Origin: an uncultured Bacteriovoracaceae bacterium
GTDB taxonomy: Bacteria > Bdellovibrionota > Bacteriovoracia > Bacteriovoracales > Bacteriovoracaceae
Direction: 5' to 3'
Assembly: GCA_950054155.1 (NCBI GenBank)
Contig: CATLOT010000002.1
Coordinates: 122,505-186,504, forward strand
Length of the DNA stretch: 64,000 bases
Under the pieces are notes generated by a model. It was not told the DNA's origin. It saw only the letters and a program-made list of their open reading frames with translations, and did not search any database. The number at the start of each line of letters is the position of its first letter. Position 1 is the first letter of the stretch. This document shows, piece after piece, positions 52,902 to 62,377 of the stretch. The translations under genes were made by a program, and so were the position numbers.

Positions 52902-55900
52902 GTGTTCACCACATCTTGAGCGGCTTCATAGCGAACTTCGCGGTATCCTTTAATATTTTCAAGTCTCTTAAGAGCTGACCTTCGCTGTGAGGCCTCAAGT
53001 TTTGGAATCACCTCAAGAAGCTCTTTTCTTACGGCCTGAGCAATTTTCCTCTCTTTGGCGTGCCACCCACGAAGGAGAAGGCGCAACACTCGCATATGCC
53101 TCATCACCTTGAGCATCCAGTCCGTAGGACTAATATCAAACTCAAACTTCTTCCCCATAATATCAAAGGCAGGTCTATTAATTCTCTTCACTTTAAAGCC
53201 CTTACCAAGGCGAGAAAAGCGCTCAAGGTCCCTCGCTCTCTTTTGCGGACTAATCATGATATGGGAAACAAAGACCTCATCTTTAAGAAAATAAGTTTTT
53301 GCAAGCGTTCTTAAGGCCATGGCCCTCATCTCGTTATTATCTTTAAAGTACTCCCCTAACTCGCCAGCATGACCGATGAACTCTGCGGCCCGCGCTCCTC
53401 GATCATAGATATAAAGATCGTGAAGGTATTGCACGAGATGCACACGATTAACCTCAGGAAAGTATTTTCTGAGGCGATCAAAATGTTTATCAAAGATCCC
53501 CATCATGACCTTAGTATTTTGCCAGGGAAGAAAACTCTCCGCGACAGACTTTCTTAAGAGCTCTTCTTTAGAGAGCTTTAAAAGCTTAGGAAGATCTTTT
53601 CTTGGAACTTCACTTACCGATTTGAGGAGGTCTTCATCTCCTTCAATAAAAATCTTTCGCCCCCAAGAGAAGGCCTGCCAATTATTATCCAGTTCTGCCT
53701 TAGGCATAGTGCGCTCAAAGGCCTTTCTTAAGTCATCAAGACTAAAGGGAAGACGACCGGCTTGAAAGGCAACTCCTAAAATCATCGCTGAAGCATAGAC
53801 ACTTTTTCCAAGACCTTGATGAGAAATATCTTTAAGGGCAAAGGTTAAAACTTGCTCCCCTAAGAGGTTTTCTAGTTTTTGGCGCAACTTCTTGGCCGTG
53901 ATCGGCTCCTTTTCCACCCCATCATCAAGCATAAGACTCAGAGGAATTTGAAACTTCTTATCAAGAAGACACAGTCCCTTTGGACCGAGAAAGTGAAGAT
54001 GACCTGAGCCATCAAGAAGGTCAGGACTCACAAGTAGATCCGCTGACCCCTTGGGCGTCACGGCACCATAACTCTTGCCTTTTTGATAAATGGACAAGTG
54101 GCCGGTCACATTACCGTTTCGCTGGGCCAGTCCTTTTTGATCGACGAATTTAAAGTCGAGGTCTTCTCGTCCACCCATTTCTTTAGCCGCTTCAGCGAGA
54201 ACACGTGAAATTGTCGTGACCCCTGAACCACCGACCCCTGTAACCACCATGCGCCAGTCAGATCCTTTTGCAATATCCTCAAAACTTTTTAAAACATTGG
54301 GAAGAGGTAAAGCCTTTTGATCCTCTTCTTTTTTAGAATTATCCCGTTGATAGAGAGTAGGATGATAATCTTTGACGATAACCTCTTCAAAACTAGGACA
54401 GGCCTTAATTTTGGCACAATAACTGTCACTCACACAGATTTGCGGGTCAATGGCGACCTTGGTTCCATAGGCATCATGAATCTGACCAAGACCTGGGCAA
54501 CCGGTGCCATCAATACAGGCGCGGCAATCTTCACAGGCATCGGTATTCACTTGAAAGAAGCTCTTCTCACTAATCGTTTTATTTTGAGAAAAGAGTTTTC
54601 TCTCACTGCGCTTTTGACGCCCATGAAAGGTCAATCCACACTCTTTATTAGAGACGATAATTTTAACCCCTTCCTTTTTAATAACATCTTGAAGGAGGTT
54701 CTTATAAAAGTAGCGGTCACTTGGATTCACCTCTTGAGCAAAGTCGACACCAAGGGCATAGACAGAGCTCAGCATATCCTGGCGCGGACGAACGCGTCCT
54801 TGAACATTTTGGCCCGAGGCCGGCGTCATCTGGTGCCCCGTCATCGCCGTATTATCATTATCAAGGAGAATATAAGTAATATTGTGGCCTGCTTGCACAG
54901 AGTTTGAAATATCAGTGATCCCCGAGTGAAAGAAGGTCGAATCCCCCATCAGAACAACTGAGGGATTGCTGGTAAACATATCAAGCCCAGCTCCCAGCGC
55001 GCCCCCCTGGCCCATGGCCGAGAGGTTATGCATCTCTTTAAAAGGAGGCAAGAAAGAGAGGGAGTAGCAACCCACATCACCATGAGTGATAAGATCAACA
55101 CCCTCTTCTTTTAATGTCTTTCGTAAATCCTTTAAGAGACTTAGCGTTTCCCGGTGAGGACAACCGGGACAGAAAGTCGGCAAACGTTTTGGAAGGCCAA
55201 TACTTAGTGATTTAACCTGGGCCTCATGCCCCTGACAGGGCACTTCAGAGCAAATTTCAAGTGCACGAACGAGTTGCTCCTTAACCACTTCATAGCTAAG
55301 ACCACCATGGGCCGGAAAGCCAATTTCCTCACGCCCTTCATTCGTGACAAACTTCTTTCCAAGAATTCTTATATTAAGATTATGCTCATGACAGAATTCA
55401 CGCAGCTCACTTTCAAGAAAGCCACGCTTTTCTTCCACAGCAATCACCGTCTTCTTAGTCTTTAGCCAGGGAAGAAGGAGATCTTTAACGAGGGGGTAAC
55501 TCGCGGCAAGCTTATAAAGAGAGAAGCGCTCAAGATAATCCCCTTCTTCTAAGACTTGCTTAAGAGTTTCAAAAATAACACCACTTGAGAGAAGGCCAAC
55601 CTCACTTTCAACCCCTAAGATTTGATCGAGACTAAGGGTCTTAAGCGCCTTGGCCACTTTGGGAAAGCGCTCATTGATCATTCGCTGATCGGCCATAAGT
55701 GAGTTTGGTGGAACCATGACATTCTTAGAGAGGTCAAACTTACTAGGATCGAGAGTCACGGCCTCTTTCTTTACGGGCTTTTCTTTGCCAAGAACAACTC
55801 TCCCGCCCCCTTCGGCCATATAAGTGGTCAGAAGAAGGCCTTGATAGACAGAAGTCATTTGAGAAATTTTTAAAGCATGGGCCATCCAATCTTTTAACTC

Positions 55901-56365
55901 TTGCGGATTTGAAGGCTCAAGAAAGGGAATATGAAGATGCTTAAAAAGGTAGCGGCTATCAGCAGGTGTTGAAGTCGAGATCGACCACGGGTCATCACCA
56001 ACAGCGATGACAACTCCTGGATAGCGAGTTTCACCTGTTTCTGGATCGACCTCAGTCTCGCCAGGGTTGGCAAAGTTTCCGACACTCAGAGCATCACTGG
56101 CCACATGAAGGCCCATGGATTTCATGGCCACTAAACAATCGCGCCCTGCCTGTTTAGACCCTGATGCCATGGCCGCAGCATTAGCTTCAGAGTTTGCGAT
56201 AACAACTTTAATCCCCTTTTCGGCCATTTCATTTTTCTTGGCGTGAAGAATATTAAAATAGTCCGCCAAAGGTGAGCCCGGGTATCCTGTATAAAGAGAG
56301 AAGCCCGCTTCAAGGCCTCCTTGAATAATGAGTTCGTTCCCATTAAGGATTTCGTATTGTGTCAT
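52898..56365 (-). CDS. Indolepyruvate:ferredoxin oxidoreductase, fused alpha-beta type
   Basis: 1155 aa. Pyrimidine-binding and TPP domains come first: YTGYPGSPLADYF, SEANAAAMASGSKQAGRD and GDSTFFHSGITD, with LLDNDNTAMTGHQ (TPP/Mg motif). A ferredoxin-like segment follows, with CEDCRACIDGTGC and CVSDSYCAKIKACPSFE, then the gamma-type domain (GVGGSGVTTISRVLAEAAK, QKGLAQRNGNVTGHL) and a C-terminal helical domain. The enzyme oxidises aryl pyruvates from aromatic amino-acid transamination to aryl-acetyl-CoA, passing electrons to ferredoxin. The length is typical of the fused type. It fits the HPPD/Paa genes further along. Confidence 0.9.
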   Translation of the reverse strand: MTQYEILNGNELIIQGGLEAGFSLYTGYPGSPLADYFNILHAKKNEMAEKGIKVVIANSEANAAAMASGSKQAGRDCLVAMKSMGLHVASDALSVGNFANPGETEVDPETGETRYPGVVIAVGDDPWSISTSTPADSRYLFKHLHIPFLEPSNPQELKDWMAHALKISQMTSVYQGLLLTTYMAEGGGRVVLGKEKPVKKEAVTLDPSKFDLSKNVMVPPNSLMADQRMINERFPKVAKALKTLSLDQILGVESEVGLLSSGVIFETLKQVLEEGDYLERFSLYKLAASYPLVKDLLLPWLKTKKTVIAVEEKRGFLESELREFCHEHNLNIRILGKKFVTNEGREEIGFPAHGGLSYEVVKEQLVRALEICSEVPCQGHEAQVKSLSIGLPKRLPTFCPGCPHRETLSLLKDLRKTLKEEGVDLITHGDVGCYSLSFLPPFKEMHNLSAMGQGGALGAGLDMFTSNPSVVLMGDSTFFHSGITDISNSVQAGHNITYILLDNDNTAMTGHQMTPASGQNVQGRVRPRQDMLSSVYALGVDFAQEVNPSDRYFYKNLLQDVIKKEGVKIIVSNKECGLTFHGRQKRSERKLFSQNKTISEKSFFQVNTDACEDCRACIDGTGCPGLGQIHDAYGTKVAIDPQICVSDSYCAKIKACPSFEEVIVKDYHPTLYQRDNSKKEEDQKALPLPNVLKSFEDIAKGSDWRMVVTGVGGSGVTTISRVLAEAAKEMGGREDLDFKFVDQKGLAQRNGNVTGHLSIYQKGKSYGAVTPKGSADLLVSPDLLDGSGHLHFLGPKGLCLLDKKFQIPLSLMLDDGVEKEPITAKKLRQKLENLLGEQVLTFALKDISHQGLGKSVYASAMILGVAFQAGRLPFSLDDLRKAFERTMPKAELDNNWQAFSWGRKIFIEGDEDLLKSVSEVPRKDLPKLLKLSKEELLRKSVAESFLPWQNTKVMMGIFDKHFDRLRKYFPEVNRVHLVQYLHDLYIYDRGARAAEFIGHAGELGEYFKDNNEMRAMALRTLAKTYFLKDEVFVSHIMISPQKRARDLERFSRLGKGFKVKRINRPAFDIMGKKFEFDISPTDWMLKVMRHMRVLRLLLRGWHAKERKIAQAVRKELLEVIPKLEASQRRSALKRLENIKGYREVRYEAAQDVVNT

Positions 56366-56559
56366 GTTTCCCTCGATTTAAATGCTTAGAAACATTAACA
56401 AAACCCCTTAAACTGGTCCACTATTTGCCTTTAGTCATAAACCCTGCGTAGCATTAATCCTAAAGAAGCCCTAACAAGAATCAAAAAGAGGTAATCCTTG
56501 TCGGAACGTATTGAATTTCCTAAACTTTTTCCGCATCAACATTTAGAGGAGCACATCCC

Positions 56560-57330
56560 ATGGACAGGATTCTTTGCGCGGTTTTCACCTTTACCCTACT
56601 GGCTTCAGGTCAAGTCTTTGCATCTTACTATGACTCTCAAACCCAAGGTCAGTTTGAAAACGAAAATGGGCCAAGGGATCGCGAACTCAAAGACCTTGTG
56701 AAGCGTGCCAGTGGTCGCAACTTTAGAGGTCTTGGTTACAAAACGGCTAAGAAGCATATGTTTGGAAAAGTCGACCTTCAAGAAGATGGCCAAGGTCACT
56801 TCGTCGTTGATGTCTACTGTGGCAAAGTCATCAGAAGCCAAGTTGGTCCCTACAGAATTCCTGCAAACAATACCATGAATACCGAGCACACCTGGCCCCA
56901 ATCAAAAGGAGCTAAAAGAGAACCTGCTCGCGGTGACCTTCACCACCTCTTTCCAACTGACAGCCCGGCCAACAGTGCCCGCGGTAACCACCCCTTTGGT
57001 GAAGTTGAAGGGGAAAGAGCAACCCGAAGCTGTGACCTCTCTCAGCGCGGCGATATTATTGATCCAGAAACGGGAAAACCTACTCGTGTTCATGGCTTTC
57101 AACCGCCTAAAGAGCACAGAGGAAATGTCGCCCGTGCCCTCTTCTACTTCTCAGCTCGCTATGGCTATAGAATCACAGATCTCGAAGAATTCTACCTTAA
57201 GAAATGGCACCGTGAAGATCCCGTCGACAGCAATGAAATTGCAAGAAATGACGAAATTCAGGACTCACAAGGCAATAGAAATCCCTTCATCGACTTTCCT
57301 GCCCTTGTAGATCGCATTGAAGATTTTTAG
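56560..57330 (+). CDS. Secreted endonuclease I (EndA/Vvn family)
   Basis: 256 aa. The signal peptide is AVFTFTLLASGQVFA. The family catalytic core is intact: NTEHTWPQS at residues 107-115 (His-Glu active site), DLHHLFPTD and NSARGNHPFGEV (metal binding), and HRGNVARALFYFSARYG. It degrades DNA, and possibly RNA, nonspecifically outside the cytoplasm. An AGAGGAGCACATCCC Shine-Dalgarno precedes the ATG. It suits an organism living on nucleic acids of prey or debris. Confidence 0.93.
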   Translation: MDRILCAVFTFTLLASGQVFASYYDSQTQGQFENENGPRDRELKDLVKRASGRNFRGLGYKTAKKHMFGKVDLQEDGQGHFVVDVYCGKVIRSQVGPYRIPANNTMNTEHTWPQSKGAKREPARGDLHHLFPTDSPANSARGNHPFGEVEGERATRSCDLSQRGDIIDPETGKPTRVHGFQPPKEHRGNVARALFYFSARYGYRITDLEEFYLKKWHREDPVDSNEIARNDEIQDSQGNRNPFIDFPALVDRIEDF

Positions 57331-57350
57331 CTAAAGACAGATCAAAAAAC

Positions 57351-57377
57351 TAAAGTATTCCCCTGTGCTGCCGATAA
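57351..57377 (+). promoter_or_regulatory. Perfect sigma-28 (FliA) promoter
   Basis: TAAA (57351-57354), 15 nt, GCCGATAA (57370-57377): an exact match to the consensus core TAAA-N15-GCCGATAA. The ATG of the 91-aa gene begins 7 nt after the box, so the transcript should start at or beside the ATG with no Shine-Dalgarno. Confidence 0.8.
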
Positions 57378-57384
57378 GCTACCC

Positions 57385-57660
57385 ATGAATAGCGAACTCT
57401 GGCAGCCCATTGAAAATATTAGTAAACCCCAAGTCTTCAATCAACTCGATTACGCTGTTAGAGAACAAGTCAAAGGTCATATCACTCGCCATCTCCACGT
57501 CCACATGGATAAGTTTATTCAGCATGGTCTGACGTATGAGCAGCTTTTAAAGATGCAAGAGGAGCTCGACTTATGCCCCTCTGTTTTGAAGCTCTACCCT
57601 AGGGAAGATTCCTCTTCCCTACGAGCAGTAATAGAGCGTTTTTGGAAGCGTCTATTTTAA
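57385..57660 (+). CDS. Small unknown protein transcribed from a FliA promoter
   Basis: 91 aa with no signal peptide, basic, with a His-rich segment (GHITRHLHVHMDKFIQHG) and two probable helices. The family is unknown. The main reason to believe it is real is the perfect sigma-28 promoter placed exactly 7 nt upstream. It ends in a 9-bp convergent overlap with the lipocalin gene. Expression with motility or attack-phase genes is an inference from the promoter. Confidence 0.6.
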   Translation: MNSELWQPIENISKPQVFNQLDYAVREQVKGHITRHLHVHMDKFIQHGLTYEQLLKMQEELDLCPSVLKLYPREDSSSLRAVIERFWKRLF

Positions 57661-58260
57661 ATCACGATTAAAAACAAGATCCTCTAGAGGAAGTTCCAAT
57701 CTGCGAAGAGCGGCGAGAATATCGTTCTCTGTTTGAGAATCAAGTGTGGGCTTTCGTGAAAGAACAAAGATGTAGTCCTTATCTTCTCCGCTTACAATGG
57801 CCCAAGAATAGAGACCTTCCGCATTCTTTTCACCAACGGCATAAACCCAATAGTCAGCGCCGCCACCAGTGAAGAGGCGTTGAAAGAATCTCGCAATAAC
57901 ACCACCAAAGGCAATCTTAAGCTGAGTTGCATTCTTTCCTTTAACAAATTTTGCACGGCCCGTGATGTCTTCTTTTATGAAGTCACCTGATTCATTTTCA
58001 CGAAAGCAGGTATTTGTTAAGGAGATCTCATCGGCTTTTCTAAGCGAGTATTCTGCCGTGGAATTCACACAAACACCAAGCTCTTCGCCGTGGCGAGTAG
58101 GAGTATTGTCTTGAAAATCATTAGGAGTGCGGGCCACATCGTACCAGAAGCCAAGATAAGATTGAGCATCGAAGCTCTTTCTATCCTCTTGGGGAAAAGA
58201 AACGCCAAAAGCACTATTTAAAACGAGGCTAAAAAGAATGGTCTTCATGAGAATTTTCAA
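57652..58260 (-). CDS. Lipocalin (Blc-like), secreted
   Basis: 202 aa with a cleavable signal peptide rather than a lipobox. The lipocalin signature is YLGFWYDVARTPNDFQ. The CVNSTAEYSLRKADEISLTNTCF segment forms barrel strands B to C with a likely disulfide. DYWVYAVGEKN and YSWAIVSGEDKDYIFVLSRKP are the characteristic C-terminal strands. It binds small hydrophobic ligands such as lysophospholipids in the periplasm. GGAGCACCC and a second in-frame ATG 12 bp later allow two starts. Confidence 0.85.
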   Translation of the reverse strand: MKILMKTILFSLVLNSAFGVSFPQEDRKSFDAQSYLGFWYDVARTPNDFQDNTPTRHGEELGVCVNSTAEYSLRKADEISLTNTCFRENESGDFIKEDITGRAKFVKGKNATQLKIAFGGVIARFFQRLFTGGGADYWVYAVGEKNAEGLYSWAIVSGEDKDYIFVLSRKPTLDSQTENDILAALRRLELPLEDLVFNRDLK

Positions 58261-58345
58261 TGGGTGCTCCTTTTTTAAGGGTTTGAGATGATCTCAATAT
58301 CCCATACGAGGAGTTAATTGAATCTAGACAATCACTAGACGTGAA

Positions 58346-59389
58346 TTATTTGAGGTTATACACCAAGGCCTTGACGATTTCGCTTTGCTCCATGGTCGTG
58401 AGCTCGCTAAAGTCACTCCACTCTTCTCTGAGGTGCTCCTTGAACTTTCGAAAGCGACAACTGATGTAACGACTTCCTCCAAAGCAAAGAGGACTATAAG
58501 GAAGGGCCTCTTCAAGGAGAGAGTTCTTAAGTTTCGTGAATTCAGAATAGGGCCCAAAGAGTGAGCGCTCAATTCTTTTAACAAGGGCCTGATCCATCTT
58601 CTTTTTTTTGCCATCATTAAAGAGCTTCTTCTCAAAGACCCTCTTACAGTGACTTCCTTTGGCAATAACCTGAGGGGAGAATTCCCCTCCCTCTGAAAGG
58701 CATTTGGCAAGAAGTTCGCCACCGCTGTGCCCTTTAATCCAACTCATGGAAGCATCCGCAAGAAAGTTTGCATTGTGGAAGGTCGTGCTAGATCCCTCTT
58801 GAGAGAGAATGTTAATCACCGCCTTGAGAAGTTCAGGTGCTTGAGCCTTGATTTGATGGGCACGCAATGAGGAGTGAAGAGAAGAGAGAATATCCTCCTC
58901 TAATGAAGAGCGAACGACACACTCTTTTGAATAATCAAATTTGGTAAAGCAGCTCTTTTGATGCCCGATCCTTTCCTCTCGTGAAAGAAGATAGGTTTGG
59001 TTGGTAAGTCTCTGCTTAAGTTCGCCACTCAAATCATAAATAACTCTCACATAGGGATAGAGAGTTCTCTGGGCGAGAACTTTATAGACACTCTTTTCAA
59101 AGCGGTTAAGGCTCACTTTAGGCGCAGGAATAGGAAGAAGTTTGTCACTAAGAGGTGCTCTTAGAAACTCTCCTGGGGAACGATAGGAGTTTAAAGCTTT
59201 GAGAATATTCTTGGTTTGGTCTTTTTCGCGATTCTCATGAGATGCCACTAGGCCTTCAACAGCTTGAGCCGCTCGAGAGATGGAATCAAAAGCAACTTGA
59301 GACTCCACTTCTTGAGTGAAAGTCACATCAGTGGCCAGTGCTACCCGACCCATGAGCCATAAGAGACAAATTCCAATCCATATTTTCAT
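58346..59389 (-). CDS. Unknown secreted protein (347 aa)
   Basis: The signal peptide (WIGICLLWLMGRVALA) is followed by a helical mature protein rich in Ser/Leu/Lys, with five to six cysteines (KSCFTKFDYSKECVV, KCLSE, SHCKRVF, LCFGGSRYISCRF). No transmembrane helix or catalytic motif is seen. It is monocistronic, with ~180 bp to the divergent HPPD gene. The family is not recognised. Confidence 0.55.
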   Translation of the reverse strand: MKIWIGICLLWLMGRVALATDVTFTQEVESQVAFDSISRAAQAVEGLVASHENREKDQTKNILKALNSYRSPGEFLRAPLSDKLLPIPAPKVSLNRFEKSVYKVLAQRTLYPYVRVIYDLSGELKQRLTNQTYLLSREERIGHQKSCFTKFDYSKECVVRSSLEEDILSSLHSSLRAHQIKAQAPELLKAVINILSQEGSSTTFHNANFLADASMSWIKGHSGGELLAKCLSEGGEFSPQVIAKGSHCKRVFEKKLFNDGKKKKMDQALVKRIERSLFGPYSEFTKLKNSLLEEALPYSPLCFGGSRYISCRFRKFKEHLREEWSDFSELTTMEQSEIVKALVYNLK

Positions 59390-59572
59390 ACCCCTAATTT
59401 ACCCTCTCTCAAGACCTCAAACAGCCTCTCAAGTAAGATCTACTAGGGGTGTAAAAAGGTTAAACAGTGCACCGTTCCCATATTGACTCAATCTTATGAC
59501 TACTAACAGCTTGAAAGGCTGAGTCATTTTAGCAAGAATAGAGCCTCAATTTCATAGACTTAGGAGGCACCC

Positions 59573-60646
59573 ATGACAGCGAAGGGCCAAATCAGCGCTG
59601 ATAATCCCCTTGGCATTAAGGCCATTGATCATCTTGAATTCACTTGTGACTCACTCGAGACTCCCACTCGTGCCCTCTTTCACCGCCTTGGTTTTGCCAT
59701 GACGGAAAGAGATAACGAGACTTGTGAACTCTTCACGCAAGGCCAAGTTCGCTTTCTCCTTAAAGCAGCCCCCGCAGGACATGCCCGTGAATACTTCAAG
59801 GCCCATGGTGAAGGTGTATCGACACTTAGTTTTCTCGTTGAAGACTGTGAGCATGCCATTACCGAAGCGAAGAGACGAGGTGCTGAAGTCATCGAAGAGC
59901 TTAAAGTCGTGGAAGGCCCAGAAGGAACTTACAAGACAGCAATCATCCAAGGCTTTGGCGATGTTCACAATGAATTCATTGAAAGACCAATGACTGCTTT
60001 TCGCCCCGGCTTTGAAAAGTGTGACGACCCCGAGGCTAAACCTCTTAAGCAGAGAGTGAGCCGTATTGATCACCTCACCAATAATGTTCCTAAAGGCGAG
60101 ATGAAAAAATGGGTTAAGTACTATCAAGACATCTTTGGAATGAAGGTCACTCGCTACTTTGATATCAAAGGCGTCAAGACCGGCCTGCAATCTGAAGTTG
60201 TTCAATTACCTAATAATAGCGTGATTATCCCTATCAACGAGCCTGAAGCAGAAGGTGGTAAATCACAAATTCAAGAATTCCTTGATCTTCACAATGGTGC
60301 CGGCGTTCAGCATATCGCCCTTATGACGGCTGATATTATCTCAACCGTTGGTGAGCTTCGCGAAAGAGAGATGAAATTTCTCGATATTCCCAGCACCTAC
60401 TATGAAGCGATCCCCGATCGCGACTTCACAGTAACCGAAGACCTAAAAGTTTTAGAAGAGCGCCAGCTTCTCGTTGATGGTGATCCAGAGGGCTACCTCA
60501 TTCAAAACTTTTCAGAAACCTATGTCGGTCCCCTCTTCTTTGAATATATTCAAAGAAAGAATCACTGGGGTTTTGGCGAAGGAAATTTCCAAGCTCTTTT
60601 CGATGCGATTGAAAGAGATCAAATGAAGCGAGGTTACCTTGAGTAA
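59573..60646 (+). CDS. hpd: 4-hydroxyphenylpyruvate dioxygenase
   Basis: 357 aa with two vicinal-oxygen-chelate halves. The iron ligands sit in RIDHLTNN (His167), GVQHIALM (His247) and FEYIQRKN (Glu324). The end motif (GFGEGNFQALFDAIERDQ) is diagnostic. It converts 4-hydroxyphenylpyruvate to homogentisate in tyrosine breakdown. TAGGAGG precedes the ATG by 7 nt. The downstream ECH gene overlaps by 8 bp. Homogentisate dioxygenase and fumarylacetoacetase are not in the window. Confidence 0.95.
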   Translation: MTAKGQISADNPLGIKAIDHLEFTCDSLETPTRALFHRLGFAMTERDNETCELFTQGQVRFLLKAAPAGHAREYFKAHGEGVSTLSFLVEDCEHAITEAKRRGAEVIEELKVVEGPEGTYKTAIIQGFGDVHNEFIERPMTAFRPGFEKCDDPEAKPLKQRVSRIDHLTNNVPKGEMKKWVKYYQDIFGMKVTRYFDIKGVKTGLQSEVVQLPNNSVIIPINEPEAEGGKSQIQEFLDLHNGAGVQHIALMTADIISTVGELREREMKFLDIPSTYYEAIPDRDFTVTEDLKVLEERQLLVDGDPEGYLIQNFSETYVGPLFFEYIQRKNHWGFGEGNFQALFDAIERDQMKRGYLE

Positions 60647-61436
60647 CCTCTCCTTTGATTGGGAAAATATTCTCGTCGATACGGCCGATCTTCATGAAGG
60701 CATTGTGACCATAACCTTAAATAGGCCAAAGGTTCTCAATGCCCTCAATACTCAGACCCTAAAAGAAATCGTTCTCACTCTTAAGGAACTCCAAAGAAGA
60801 GACGATACTCGTGTCGTGATTCTTACCGGTAATGAAAAGGCCTTTGCTGCGGGGGCAGACATCGCACAAATGCTGGCGGCCACTCCTGCTGATCAAATCA
60901 AAGATGAGCGAGAAGGACTTTGGAAGGAATTCACCCTCTTTCCCCTCCCTATCATTGCAGCTGTTAATGGCTTTTGCCTTGGTGGTGGCCATGAATTGGC
61001 CATGGCCTGTGACACCATTATCGCTGGAGATAACGCTCTCATGGGTCAGCCCGAGGTGAACCTTGGAATAACTCCCGGAGCTGGTGGCACCCAACGCTTT
61101 ACCAGAACCATTGGCAAGGCCCGCGCAAGCTACTACGCCCTTACCGGTGAAATGTTTAGTGCCCATGAAGCTCTTGAAATGGGCCTAGTCGCTAAGGTCG
61201 TTCCCAGCCGAACAACTCTAGCGGAGGCGAGAGAATGCGCCAAGAAGATGGCAAAGAAATCTCCCATGGCCTTAAGGCTCATAAAAGAAAGTATCCAAGC
61301 AAGCTTTAACACTTCTCTTGATGAAGGCCTAAAACTTGAAAGAAGAAATTTCTATTTAACATTCAGTATGGAAGATCAAAAAGAAGGCATGCGTGCTTTT
61401 CTTGAGAAACGCTCTCCCAACTACACTGGTTCATAA
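60639..61436 (+). CDS. Enoyl-CoA hydratase, PaaF-like
   Basis: 265 aa of the crotonase fold: NEKAFAAGADIAQM and NGFCLGGGHELAMACDTIIA form the oxyanion hole. GQPEVNLGITPGAGGTQR carries both catalytic Glu positions of a hydratase. The KRSPNYTG C-terminus suits PaaF/FadB-like enzymes. It starts at TTG 60639 inside the HPPD gene's end (TTGAGTAA). The PaaF role is suggested by the PaaG-like and PaaA-like neighbours, but it could equally serve general beta-oxidation. Confidence 0.85.
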   Translation: MSNLSFDWENILVDTADLHEGIVTITLNRPKVLNALNTQTLKEIVLTLKELQRRDDTRVVILTGNEKAFAAGADIAQMLAATPADQIKDEREGLWKEFTLFPLPIIAAVNGFCLGGGHELAMACDTIIAGDNALMGQPEVNLGITPGAGGTQRFTRTIGKARASYYALTGEMFSAHEALEMGLVAKVVPSRTTLAEARECAKKMAKKSPMALRLIKESIQASFNTSLDEGLKLERRNFYLTFSMEDQKEGMRAFLEKRSPNYTGS

Positions 61437-61452
61437 GACAAAAGGAAATCCC

Positions 61453-62253
61453 ATGAGTGATTGGAGTGGATTAGAATTTATAAAGTGTGACATCCAAGGC
61501 GAAACCCTCGTTGTCACGATCAATAGACCTGAAGTTTACAATGCCCTCAACAAGGCAGGAAAAGCAGAAATTGTGAAGGCCATTCGTATTGGAAACAAAG
61601 ATGAGGCCATTCGCTCGATCATTCTTACTGCCGAAGGCAAGGCCTTTTGCTCTGGTCAGGATCTCAATGATCGCGCCGTTCAAGGCAAAGAAGGAAAGAA
61701 AGTCGACCTTGGTCATACGCTCGAGACGGAGTGGAATCCCCTCATCAATGCCATCAGAGAGTCGAAGAAATTAGTGGTCGGTGCCATCAATGGTGTGGCC
61801 GCAGGCGCCGGTCTCAGTGTGGCCATGGCCTGTGACATGATCGTCGCAGCCCCGAAGGTGAAATTTGTCTCGGGCTTTAGCCAATTAGGACTTGCCCCCG
61901 ATGCCGGAAGCTCCTTCACTTTTGTCAAAGGAATGGGTTATTCAAAAACTCTAGAATTCTTCCTCTTTAACGAAGCCCTCTACAGTGAGGACCTCTACGG
62001 CTGGGGCATGATTAATCGCGTGAGTGACAACCCCTTAGAAGAGGCCCTCACCATGACTCAAAAAATTAATAAAATGGCCCCTCTCTCCTTAGAGCTCATT
62101 AAGAAGAATCTTCAAGAAGCCAGTGAGCGGGACTTTGCCAGCGTAATGGCAAGAGAAACGGCCACCCAGCGCTTTCTTGGCGCCAGTAATGACTACCAAG
62201 AGGGGCTTGAAGCCTTTTTTGAAAAGAGGAAACCCCAATTTTCAGGTAGTTAG
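61453..62253 (+). CDS. PaaG-like epoxyphenylacetyl-CoA isomerase (crotonase family)
   Basis: 266 aa. GKAFCSGQDLNDR, NGVAAGAGLSVAMACDMIVA, the FVSGFSQLGLAPDAGSSF segment and SNDYQEGLEAFFEKRKPQFSG follow E. coli PaaG closely, including Asp in the GLxPD motif used for isomerisation of the ring epoxide to oxepin-CoA. AAAGGAAATCCC precedes the ATG. It is 16 bp after the PaaF-like gene. The reaction on phenylacetyl-CoA epoxide would need PaaA(BCE) activity, of which only a PaaA-like gene is present. Confidence 0.82.
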   Translation: MSDWSGLEFIKCDIQGETLVVTINRPEVYNALNKAGKAEIVKAIRIGNKDEAIRSIILTAEGKAFCSGQDLNDRAVQGKEGKKVDLGHTLETEWNPLINAIRESKKLVVGAINGVAAGAGLSVAMACDMIVAAPKVKFVSGFSQLGLAPDAGSSFTFVKGMGYSKTLEFFLFNEALYSEDLYGWGMINRVSDNPLEEALTMTQKINKMAPLSLELIKKNLQEASERDFASVMARETATQRFLGASNDYQEGLEAFFEKRKPQFSGS

Positions 62254-62377
62254 AGATTTGACCAGGTAAGGTTTAGCCGATATCTAGGTCCTTGATTTCT
62301 CACATTGGACCATTTATTGGTAAAATACTAAGGTAAGAAAAAAGAATTAAGACGGACAAAATATTAAGGAGTCAGGC

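Noticed and set aside
59450..59540. TyrR/PhhR-type operator (TGTAAA half-site) before hpd, and a TGACTCA/TGAGTCA pair
   Set aside because: Only a half-site matches, and the short inverted pair is 30 bp apart. Both are expected by chance.
62276..62283. GCCGATAT upstream of the PaaA-like gene
   Set aside because: The -35 region at the right distance reads TTTG, and the box is ~95 bp from the start. Evidence is too weak.
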